From Terriglobia bacterium (GTDB lineage Bacteria; Acidobacteriota; Terriglobia; Terriglobales; Acidobacteriaceae), in contig JAIQFF010000116.1 in assembly GCA_020073395.1 (NCBI GenBank), forward strand, positions 1-34,142: a stretch of 34,142 nucleotides of DNA. The letters are read 5' to 3'. Positions 23,563 through 29,594 of this stretch are shown in pieces. The position numbers and the translations under genes are program-made. The stretch's first letter is position 1. The number at the start of each line of letters is the position of its first letter. The notes below the pieces were generated by a model, which was not told the DNA's origin, made no database searches, and saw only the letters and a program-made list of their open reading frames with translations.

Positions 23563-23982
23563 ATGCGGGTCATGGTAATAGTCAAGGCCGACAAAAACAG
23601 CGAAGCAGGCATCATGCCCAGCAAGGAGATCCTGAATGCCATGGGGAAGTTCAACGAAGAACTGGTCAAGGCCGGCGTAATGCTTGCTGCCGAGGGACTT
23701 CACGCCAGCTCGAAGGGCAAGCGCGTCAAGTTTTCAGGCGGGAAGCACACCATAACGGACGGCCCCTTCACCGAAAGCAAAGAGCTGATCGCCGGCTTCT
23801 GGCTGTGGCAGGTCAGGTCGATGGAAGAGGCGGTCGAGTGGCTCAAGCGTAGTCCCTTCGACCGAGGAGCTGAGATCGAAATTCGCCAGGTATTCGAGGC
23901 GGAAGATTTCGGCGCTGAATTTACCCCAGAACTCAAGGAGCAGGAGAATCGCTTGCGCAAACAGGTCGCGGCCAAAAAGTAA
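23563..23982 (+). CDS. DGPF/YciI-family protein (with promoter P1)
   Basis: A 139-residue protein from ATG 23563, supported by GAGGAG seven bases upstream. It starts with a ferredoxin-like MRVMVIVKAD strand and has the DGPF motif (residues 66-69) in ITDGPFTESKE, then a long C-terminal helix (LKEQENRLRKQVAAKK). DGPF proteins of the YciI-like fold are the usual partners of ECF42 sigma factors; their reaction is unknown. It sits downstream of P1 and about 3.7 kb before the ECF42 gene, outside the sigma gene's own transcription unit, so it is probably a separately transcribed regulon member. Confidence 0.88.
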   Translation: MRVMVIVKADKNSEAGIMPSKEILNAMGKFNEELVKAGVMLAAEGLHASSKGKRVKFSGGKHTITDGPFTESKELIAGFWLWQVRSMEEAVEWLKRSPFDRGAEIEIRQVFEAEDFGAEFTPELKEQENRLRKQVAAKK

Positions 23983-24077
23983 CGGTGCCCTACCCTCGTC
24001 GTTCCGGCTTTTGCAGCGACAGGGTGGGAATTTTGACTCTCCGGAAGACACCGCTCATTCTCGGGGGAGAAGCCCCC

Positions 24078-24116
24078 GCCCTGTCTTTCCAAAAAACGGA
24101 GAGAAGAGGACAGGGC
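24078..24116. repeat. Inverted repeat GCCCTGTC/GACAGGGC
   Basis: A perfect eight-base-pair stem, GCCCTGTC (24078-24085) and GACAGGGC (24109-24116), followed by ACCC as in the GGGTGCCCC family. It lies between the convergent DGPF gene (+) and the dehydrogenase gene (-), where it could act as a bidirectional terminator. Confidence 0.55.
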
Positions 24117-24132
24117 ACCCGTTTAAGGATTT

Positions 24133-25029
24133 CTACTTGCGCGTCGGCAGAGCGGCCTGCCCGGCATCCTCTGCCGCCAGCTGCGAGAAAGCCGACCAGT
24201 CCAGCGATTCGCCGCCGCGGGCCAGCAACGTCAGGAAGCGGTTGTAAATCAGACTGGCCAGCGGGAGGGGCACACGTAGCTTTTCAGCGGCGGCAAGCAC
24301 CAGACGGTTATCTTTAAATCCCAACGGAGCAGCGAAGCCGGCGGGAACAAATTTCTTGTCAGCGATGAGTCCGCCGTAGGTTTTGTAAACCGGCGCGTTG
24401 AAGAGCGTAGAGGTCAGAAAATCAACATACTGATGCTGATCCAGACCCGCCTTGCCGACCAGCGCCATGGCCTCGCCTAGTGCCTCGATCACCGACGAAA
24501 TCAGAAAATTGCCGCTGAGCTTCACCAGATTTGCGTCCGGCGGATTCTCGCCGAAGTGAAAAGTTTTCTGCCCGATGGAGTCGAACAGGGGCATGCAGTC
24601 ATCCACCGCATCAGGCGCGCCGGCCACGGCGATGAACAGCCTCGCCGCAGCCGCAGCCTCGGGACGTCCAAACACTGGAGCCGAGACAAAACGCTGCCCG
24701 CTGGCCGCGTGCGCCGCAGCCATCTTTTCAGACAGTGCCACGCTGATGGTGCTCGAGGAAATGTGGATCGCACCCTTGGCCAGATTCTTGATCACACTTG
24801 CATCGCCGAAAACGACGCTCTCCACCGCGCTGTCATCCGCCAGCATCGTAATCACCGCATCGCCGCGGCAGGCGTCCGCTACCCGGGCGACGTGGCGCGC
24901 GCCTAGCGCCACCAGCGCCTGTGCCTTAGTGGGCGTGCGGTTGTACACCGTGACTTCATGCCCACCCTTGAGCAGACTCGCGGCCATGCCCGACCCCATG
25001 TTCCCCAGCCCGATCAGTCCGACTTTCAT
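24133..25029 (-). CDS. NAD(P)-dependent beta-hydroxyacid dehydrogenase (3-HIBADH family)
   Basis: A 298-residue enzyme with the N-terminal Rossmann motif GLIGLGNMGSGMA (residues 4-16) and VYNRTPTKA, then a cofactor-domain segment HISSSTISVALSEKMAAAHAASG. The catalytic lysine lies in NLVKLSGNFLISSVIEALGEAM (about 168-189). Family members oxidise 3-hydroxyisobutyrate, tartronate semialdehyde, 6-phosphogluconate-like substrates or reduce glyoxylate/succinic semialdehyde; the substrate is not known. The C-terminal ends with APLGFKDNRLVLAAAEKL and GWS-like signals that suggest the GLYR/3-HIBADH group. It is alone on the minus strand between two plus-strand blocks. Confidence 0.9.
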   Translation of the reverse strand: MKVGLIGLGNMGSGMAASLLKGGHEVTVYNRTPTKAQALVALGARHVARVADACRGDAVITMLADDSAVESVVFGDASVIKNLAKGAIHISSSTISVALSEKMAAAHAASGQRFVSAPVFGRPEAAAAARLFIAVAGAPDAVDDCMPLFDSIGQKTFHFGENPPDANLVKLSGNFLISSVIEALGEAMALVGKAGLDQHQYVDFLTSTLFNAPVYKTYGGLIADKKFVPAGFAAPLGFKDNRLVLAAAEKLRVPLPLASLIYNRFLTLLARGGESLDWSAFSQLAAEDAGQAALPTRK

Positions 25030-25101
25030 GCTTCACCTCGTCATTTTGTGCCGCGGAAGTTGGATGCGGCGGCGATCACACCAGATTCGCTCTTCTATCT
25101 T

Positions 25102-25126
25102 GATACATCCTATAGGAGGTGGTATC
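25102..25126 (+). promoter_or_regulatory. Palindromic operator of the PIN toxin pair
   Basis: The outer arms GATAC (25102-25106) and GTATC (25122-25126) enclose the eight-base palindrome CCTATAGG (25109-25116). The site lies just before the toxin gene and its shape suits autoregulation by the ribbon-helix-helix antitoxin. It is an inference from symmetry only. Confidence 0.45.
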
Positions 25127-25140
25127 TTATATGATGCTAC

Positions 25141-25566
25141 ATGAGAAGGATCGTTCTCGATACCTCGGTCGTGGTCGCTGGACTTCGCACCCGGCTGGGA
25201 GCGGGAAACGCCATATTGCGGCTGGTGGCCCAGCGGCGGCTGGTGGCTTTGGCGACTCCGCCTCTCTTCCTGGAATATGAAGATGTATTGAAGCGTCCCG
25301 AGCACCAACTGGTTCACGGCCTGCGGCCCGAGGCTATTGACCAATTTCTGGCGGAGTTAGCCGCGCTAGTCGAGCCGGTCGAAGTTCATTTCCAATGGAG
25401 GCCGCAGTCGCGCGACCCGAATGACGAGATGGTTCTGGAGGCCGCGATCAATGGTCAGGCAGACGCGCTGGTGACGTACAACGTCGCAGACTTCGTCGGG
25501 CCCGCGGAACGGTTTAGAATCTCTGTCCTGCGTCCAGCTGACTTGCTAAAGAAGGTGAAACCATGA
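25141..25566 (+). CDS. PIN-domain toxin (COG1569 type)
   Basis: A 141-residue PIN protein of the 'putative toxin-antitoxin system toxin, PIN family' type. Acidic residues sit at the expected places: Asp7 in VLDTSVVVAGL, Glu47 in PLFLEYEDVL, Asp92 and Asp95 in RDPNDEMVLEAA, and Asp117 in VTYNVADF. It should be an RNase held inactive by the antitoxin overlapping its end. Unlike vapBC at 4011-4646, the toxin gene comes first. The ATG at 25141 lacks a close ribosome-binding site; AGGAGG lies about 20 bases away. Confidence 0.88.
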   Translation: MRRIVLDTSVVVAGLRTRLGAGNAILRLVAQRRLVALATPPLFLEYEDVLKRPEHQLVHGLRPEAIDQFLAELAALVEPVEVHFQWRPQSRDPNDEMVLEAAINGQADALVTYNVADFVGPAERFRISVLRPADLLKKVKP

Positions 25567-25811
25567 GCAAAGCTACGTATCCATTGAAGCTGCCCCTCTC
25601 CATCAAGAAGGCTGCCCAGCGGCTTGCGAAAGAAGATGGCGTGTCTTTGAACCAATGGATCGCGGTGGCGGTCGCCGAAAAAGTCGGCGTCGTGGAAACT
25701 GCCGCGGATTTTTTCAAAAAGCGGGCAGGAAAGGCCACTGGCGAAGGCCTCATGAAGTTTTTACGCACCGCACCCAAGCTCGCGCCCGAGCCCGAAGATA
25801 CGCTCCGATAG
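25563..25811 (+). CDS. Antitoxin with ribbon-helix-helix-like N-terminus
   Basis: An 82-residue protein that starts with a strand (YPLKLPLSIKKAAQRLA) and helix pair (GVSLNQWIAVAVAEKVG), which is the ribbon-helix-helix pattern of HicB C-terminal/CopG antitoxins. The C-terminal half is a flexible, Lys/Pro-rich toxin-binding region. The start ATG overlaps the toxin stop by four bases (ATGA), so the two are co-translated. It presumably also represses the operon. Confidence 0.85.
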   Translation: MSKATYPLKLPLSIKKAAQRLAKEDGVSLNQWIAVAVAEKVGVVETAADFFKKRAGKATGEGLMKFLRTAPKLAPEPEDTLR

Positions 25812-25910
25812 CGGGGGGTCCACAACTAACCCGCCCGACGATCCTGAGTTCCCTGCCGAATACCTGCCGCATTAGAGAATCAGCCCGAGCGTCCGTCCCA
25901 TGATCCTAAT

Positions 25911-25954
25911 CACCCACCCTTTTCGCAAACTACGCGAAGAGCGCGGGCAGCCCG
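25911..25954. repeat. GGGTGCCCC-family repeat, truncated copy
   Basis: CACCCACCCTTTTCGCAAAC followed by TACGCGAAGAGCGCGGGCAG, then CCCG, matches the core of the repeat at 27633-27682 with TTTTCGC and GCGAAGA arms. It lies where the upstream end of the remnant gene 25986-26351 should be. Confidence 0.6.
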
Positions 25955-25985
25955 CGGTTCTAGAGCTACTATCAGAGACAGATCT

Positions 25986-26351
25986 ATTGCGCATATCGCC
26001 GACCGACTCAATGAGTTACTTCACTACGCACTATCTGCTGCCTACTTCTACAAACAAGAGATCATCGAAGTTCCTGGACTCCTTACCGCAAGTCTAGTGA
26101 CGTACGATGGTGTACGGGACGACCAACGAGAAGTCCAAGAGAATCTGACATGGGAAGCTTTTCTAGGGCGCATGTCTGCTGTGAAGGCAGATTGGCTTCA
26201 TTTCCGGGGACTGATGGAAGAATTTCTCCAACACCCTGAAAAAGTAATGGGCGGTTGGGAAGGCCGAACGATCTACATTCTCAAAGGCGGGTCCTACGCC
26301 GATCGGTGGGCTCCGGAAAAGGCAAAAACGGATGCCGCGCGGTTCTCTTAA
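25986..26351 (+). pseudogene. 5'-truncated remnant of an unrecognised gene
   Basis: The frame that ends at 26351 runs back well beyond GTG 26097 with good coding character: HIADRLNELLHYALSAAYFY, then KQEIIEVPGLLTASLVTYDG. It then enters the repeat at 25911-25954 and has no ATG, GTG or TTG before the stop upstream near 25850. This looks like a gene whose 5' end was replaced by a repeat. The C-terminal part is charged and includes WLHFRGLMEEFLQHPEKVMGGW. Only the 84-residue piece from GTG 26097 could be made in the normal way. I do not recognise the family. Confidence 0.55.
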
Positions 26352-26604
26352 TGTCGGCAACTCTCGGCTTGGGGGACATGGTGAGCTTTCCGTAACTTGT
26401 GTTATTAGAGTTTTTCATACTGAGTCTCGTTACATAACAATTAGTGAGTCGTAACCATGTCGGTGACTTGATGTGTTATGTCCAGAAGGCCCTTCCAGGA
26501 CTGCTCTCCCAGCTGACGGCGCAAACGCGATTGAACTTTTTCCCAGGCCCGCGGAGCACGCTTGAATTGTGTTTCGCCTGCCCTGGCCAGCCGCAACCGA
26601 CGTT

Positions 26605-26644
26605 CCCCCTCTTCGCAAAGTACGCGAAGGAGGGTGGGGCACCC
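26605..26644. repeat. GGGTGCCCC-family repeat, copy before the membrane gene
   Basis: CCCCCTCTTCGCAAAGTACG and CGAAGGAGGGTGGGGCACCC together form a hairpin-like unit (CTTCGC...GCGAAG). It matches the copies at 22222-22344, 25911-25954 and 27633-27682. Confidence 0.65.
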
Positions 26645-26683
26645 GTCGGCACTTCAATAAAAACTCCAAAAAGCAACTTTACC

Positions 26684-26710
26684 TGTCGATCTCAGTGCCT
26701 CTCGTTCGAC
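26684..26710 (+). promoter_or_regulatory. Putative ECF42-type promoter P2
   Basis: TGTCGA (26684-26689), 17 bases, then CGAC (26707-26710), after an A-rich AAAAACTCCAAAAAGC tract. It lies 39 bases before ATG 26750. Spacing and both boxes are identical to P1 and P3. Confidence 0.72.
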
Positions 26711-26749
26711 ATACCAGTGAAAGCAAGGAGTGGAATTCAGGAGACGGTT

Positions 26750-27148
26750 ATGGCGAGACAGCACAGGATATCGGAGAGCTTGAAATCAATTGCGGGCGGG
26801 ACCTTGGTTGGGGTCGGGCTTCATATGTGGTTTGGAAACCTGCATGGAGTCGCAAGCCAGTTGACGCATGCCCTCGGCACTCCCGCCGGGGACACCCTGG
26901 GACTGTTGCCCTCGGTCATCCTGGCGACCGCGCAAGCGGGGCGGGTTTACACCTCCGATCACCAGGGGTTTTTCCTGGAACTCCTCCGGATGTTGCTATC
27001 ATTCTGGCCGCTGCTTCTCGTCAGCGTGGGAGCGGGATTCTTGCGGGATGCTTTCACGGATGAAGTTGACACTTTGAAGGCACCTGAAAAATATTTCCAA
27101 AATAACGATACGGGATGTCGATTTTGCTGCCCCTCGTTCGACGCATAG
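26750..27148 (+). CDS. Small unrecognised membrane protein under promoter P2
   Basis: A 132-residue protein from ATG 26750, supported by AGGAG seven bases upstream and by promoter P2 just before it; the frame is open to 26444 but that part is intergenic repeat. It begins with basic MARQHRISESLKS and has hydrophobic stretches around 15-27 (IAGGTLVGVGLHM), 52-66 (LGLLPSVILATAQAG) and 83-100 (MLLSFWPLLLVSVGAGFL). Its last 11 codons overlap promoter P3 of the next gene, so the ending (GCRFCCPSFDA) may be partly a by-product of the promoter sequence. I do not recognise the family. It is not a DGPF protein and may be an uncharacterised member of the ECF42 regulon. Confidence 0.72.
   Translation: MARQHRISESLKSIAGGTLVGVGLHMWFGNLHGVASQLTHALGTPAGDTLGLLPSVILATAQAGRVYTSDHQGFFLELLRMLLSFWPLLLVSVGAGFLRDAFTDEVDTLKAPEKYFQNNDTGCRFCCPSFDA
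27116..27142 (+). promoter_or_regulatory. Putative ECF42-type promoter P3
   Basis: TGTCGA (27116-27121), 17 bases, then CGAC (27139-27142), preceded by AAATATTTCCAAAATAACG. It lies inside the 3' end of the preceding gene and 110 bases before the DGPF gene at 27253, which leads into the ECF42 sigma gene. It would make the sigma factor autoregulated. Confidence 0.72.
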
Positions 27149-27252
27149 ATAGGACCCAGGATCATCCGGTCGAGATCAGCCGGTTCGAGACCGTCCGGAA
27201 AGCTCGGCTCCCAACTTGAGACTAATCAAAACTAAATAAAGGAGATCTAACC

Positions 27253-27624
27253 ATGCGATTCATGATGATCGTCAAGCACGCCGAGAAGCAGGGCCCTCCG
27301 CCCAAGCCGCTGATGGATGCCATTGCGAAGCTTGCCGAAGAGGAAGCCAAGGCCGGCACGATGCTCGGCAGCGGGGGGCTCGGGCCAACCGCGCTGGGCG
27401 CCCGCGTCCGGCTTTCCGGGGGGCAGGTGACCGTGACCGACGGGCCTTTCACCGAAGCCAAGGAGGTGGTCGGCGGCTACGCGCAGTTTGAGTTGAAATC
27501 CAAGCAAGAGGCCATCGAGGGCGCGGTGCGCTTCATGGAGCTGCACAAAAAGCACTGGCCAGGATGGGAGGGCGAGACCGAGGTTCGCCAGATGTTCGGA
27601 CCGGAAGACTTCGCTTGCAAATGA
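27253..27624 (+). CDS. DGPF/YciI-family protein next to the ECF42 sigma gene
   Basis: A 123-residue protein beginning MRFMMIVKHAEKQG, with DGPFTEAKE at residues 63-71 and the C-terminal ending WPGWEGETEVRQMFGPEDF typical of this group. AGGAG lies about nine bases before the ATG. ECF42 sigma genes are normally adjacent to DGPF genes; the function is unknown, although a stress or detoxification role has been suspected. It follows promoter P3 and leads the sigma gene by 83 bases, with a repeat between them. Confidence 0.92.
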   Translation: MRFMMIVKHAEKQGPPPKPLMDAIAKLAEEEAKAGTMLGSGGLGPTALGARVRLSGGQVTVTDGPFTEAKEVVGGYAQFELKSKQEAIEGAVRFMELHKKHWPGWEGETEVRQMFGPEDFACK

Positions 27625-27632
27625 TAGGACCC

Positions 27633-27682
27633 GGGTGCCCCACCCTTTTTCGCGAAGAACGCGAAAAGATGATGGGGCACCC
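27633..27682. repeat. GGGTGCCCC-family repeat, best-preserved copy
   Basis: GGGTGCCCCACCC, then TTTTTCGCGAAGAACGCGAAAA in the centre, then GATGGGGCACCC. The ends pair with each other (GGGTGCCCC with GGGGCACCC) and the centre holds TTCGCG/CGCGAA. It lies between the DGPF gene and the ECF42 gene and could reduce transcription into the sigma gene. Confidence 0.75.
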
Positions 27683-27707
27683 GTTGCGCTGACCGGTTAA
27701 AGATGGT

Positions 27708-29021
27708 GTGATCGCTAGCGTGCCTGCTGACGATACCCATCGCGCGATCGACGCCGTCTGGAAGATCGAGTCGCCGCGGCTCATCGCCGGGCTGACGCGG
27801 ATCGTGCGCGACGTCGGCCTGGCCGAGGACCTGGCGCAGGACGCCCTGGTGGCCGCGCTGGAACAGTGGCCGGAGTCGGGCGTTCCGGACAACCCGGGCG
27901 CCTGGCTGATGGCCGCGGCCAAGCATCGCGCAATTGATCACTTCCGCCGGAACACGCGGCTCGAGCGCAAGCACGAGGAACTCGGTCGCGAGGGCGTGGT
28001 GCAGAAGATCGGGGTCCGCGAGGTCCGCGCCGGCGAGGTCCAGATGACAGACATCGAGGCGGCTCTCGACGATGATGTGGGCGACGACCTGCTGCGCCTG
28101 GTGTTTATCTCCTCTCACCCGGTGCTCTCGAGCGAAGCGCGGGTCGCGCTCACACTGCGCTTGCTTGGGGGTCTCACGACCGAGGAGATCGCGCGCGCCT
28201 TCCTGGTTCCGGAGGCGACCGTTGCCCAGCGCATCGTCCGCGCCAAGCGCACTCTCTCTCAGGCGCACATTCCCTTTGAGGTCCCTCGCGGGGCGGAACT
28301 TTGCGCCCGCATGTCGTCGGTGCTCGCGGTCATCTACCTTGTGTTTAACGAAGGCTACGCGGCGACCGCCGGAGACGACTGGTTGCGTCTGGCGCTGTGC
28401 GAGGAAGCGCTGCGGCTGGGACGCGTGCTGGCCGAGCTGGCTCCGCGGGAACCCGAAGTGCATGGCCTGGTCGCGCTGATGGAGATCCAGGCGTCACGCT
28501 CCCGGGCGCGCGTAGGCCCAGCGGGAGAGCCCATCCTGCTGCTCGATCAAAATCGCGCCCACTGGGACCAACTGCTTATCCGTCGCGGTCTCGCGGCTCT
28601 CCAACGTGCCGCGAAGCTGGGCGCTGCCCGGGGCCCGTACGTGTTGCAGGCCGAGATCGCCGCCTGTCACGCGCGGGCGCGGGCTCCGGAGGAAACCGAC
28701 TGGGCGCGCATCGTGGAAATTTACGGTGAACTGGCGGGGATCGTGCCATCACCCGTGGTGGAGCTGAACCGGGCGGTGGCTGTCGCAATGGCGTTTGGTC
28801 CAGCGGCGGGGCTCAAACTTGTGGACCCCCTGACTTCGGAGCCCTCGCTCGAGAGCTATCACCTGTTGCCCAGTGTGCGTGGCGACCTGCTCAGGAAGCT
28901 CGGACGACTGGAAGAAGCCCGCGTGGAGTTCGAGCGAGCGGCTGCGCTCGCCCGCAACGCCCGCGAGCACCAATTGCTGCTCGAAAGGGCCCGAGCCTGC
29001 GCGCTGCCGGCATCCAGCTGA
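27708..29021 (+). CDS. ECF42-type sigma factor with C-terminal extension
   Basis: A 437-residue sigma-70 family protein, about twice the usual ECF length. Region 2 (about 10-85) reads IVRDVGLAEDLAQDALVAALEQWP and PGAWLMAAAKHRAIDHFRR. Region 4 (about 125-190) reads SSEARVALTLRLLGGLTTEEIARAFLVPEATVAQRIVRAKRTL. The remaining 240 residues are the extension typical of this group, with IYLVFNEGY at about 209-217 and TPR-like helices (LGRLEEARVEFERAAALARN) near the end. ECF42 factors have no anti-sigma gene and are thought to be controlled through this extension. GTG 27708 or GTG 27720 is the start. It follows a DGPF gene, as expected. Confidence 0.95.
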   Translation: MIASVPADDTHRAIDAVWKIESPRLIAGLTRIVRDVGLAEDLAQDALVAALEQWPESGVPDNPGAWLMAAAKHRAIDHFRRNTRLERKHEELGREGVVQKIGVREVRAGEVQMTDIEAALDDDVGDDLLRLVFISSHPVLSSEARVALTLRLLGGLTTEEIARAFLVPEATVAQRIVRAKRTLSQAHIPFEVPRGAELCARMSSVLAVIYLVFNEGYAATAGDDWLRLALCEEALRLGRVLAELAPREPEVHGLVALMEIQASRSRARVGPAGEPILLLDQNRAHWDQLLIRRGLAALQRAAKLGAARGPYVLQAEIAACHARARAPEETDWARIVEIYGELAGIVPSPVVELNRAVAVAMAFGPAAGLKLVDPLTSEPSLESYHLLPSVRGDLLRKLGRLEEARVEFERAAALARNAREHQLLLERARACALPASS

Positions 29022-29116
29022 CCGGGAACGCTGTCTGACGGGAATTTGAATTTTCCCTTTAGGAATAAGATCTCACCACAAGCCGCGAGATCTATCTTCC
29101 TGGCCTGACCGTGAGT

Positions 29117-29162
29117 GTGGGCGGGACGCCCCACGACAGCCGCCGGGACGGCGGCGCTACGA
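29117..29162. repeat. Double-hairpin repeat, copy 2
   Basis: The stems are GTGGG (29117-29121) with CCCAC (29130-29134), and GCCGCC-GGGAC-GGCGGC (29139-29155), followed by GCTACGA. Copy 1 at 13541-13588 has the same loop, spacer (ACAGCC) and tail, but different stem bases that also pair. It lies in the 246-base gap between the ECF42 and DUF4242 genes, which otherwise holds nothing I can name. Confidence 0.75.
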
Positions 29163-29267
29163 TCAGGCGAGCCGTGCAACGTCTTCCCGCGCCGCATGCG
29201 CGATTGACTCGTTCTCCGGCTCGGGAGTAGAGTGCTGTACAAATCTTCAACGATGGAGACTCGCTCC

Positions 29268-29540
29268 ATGCCCCAGTTCGTGATCGAGCGCGAAATACCT
29301 GGATTGTCAAAGCTATCCGATAGCGAATTCCGGGCACTCTCTCAAAAGTCGGTAGAAGTTCTCAGGGGGATGGGTCCGGAAATACAGTGGCTGCACAGCT
29401 ACGTCACCGGCGACAAGCTTTATTGCGTGTACATTGCCCCCGACGAAAAAACCATCCAGGAGCACGCCAAGCGAGGCGGATTCCCGGCGCATCGAATCTC
29501 CGCCGTGCGCCGTCTCATTGATCCAACCACTGCGGAATAA
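29268..29540 (+). CDS. DUF4242 family protein
   Basis: A 90-residue cytoplasmic protein from ATG 29268 (GGAG about nine bases upstream; ATG 29232 and 29253 are alternatives). It starts MPQFVIEREIPGLSKLSD and has the family's core WLHSYVTGDKLYCVYIAPDEKTIQEHAKRGGFPAHRI and the ending RLIDPTTAE. DUF4242 is a small ferredoxin-like alpha-beta fold, often next to sensors or oxidoreductases, and without a proven reaction. It converges on the kinase gene. Confidence 0.85.
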   Translation: MPQFVIEREIPGLSKLSDSEFRALSQKSVEVLRGMGPEIQWLHSYVTGDKLYCVYIAPDEKTIQEHAKRGGFPAHRISAVRRLIDPTTAE

Positions 29541-29594
29541 TTCCCGATGAACCCGTGGAGACAATCGCCCTCGGCTGTCTCCACATGGTTGCCG

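Larger units (their letters stand above)
26352..26749. other. Gene-free spacer with repeat and promoter
   Basis: This 398-base stretch has no gene I can support. It contains a GTTAC (26429)/GTAAC (26450)-type small inverted repeat, the repeat at 26605-26644, and promoter P2 at 26684-26710. Plus- and minus-strand frames crossing it (for example 26430-26669) read through the repeat and lack family character. Confidence 0.6.

Noticed and set aside
26444..26749. N-terminal extension of the small membrane protein
   Set aside because: The extension reads through a dispersed repeat and promoter P2; ATG 26750 has its own ribosome-binding site.
22222..27682. The GGGTGCCCC repeats as a CRISPR array or insertion sequence
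   Set aside because: Copies are kilobases apart, irregular, and carry no cas or transposase gene.
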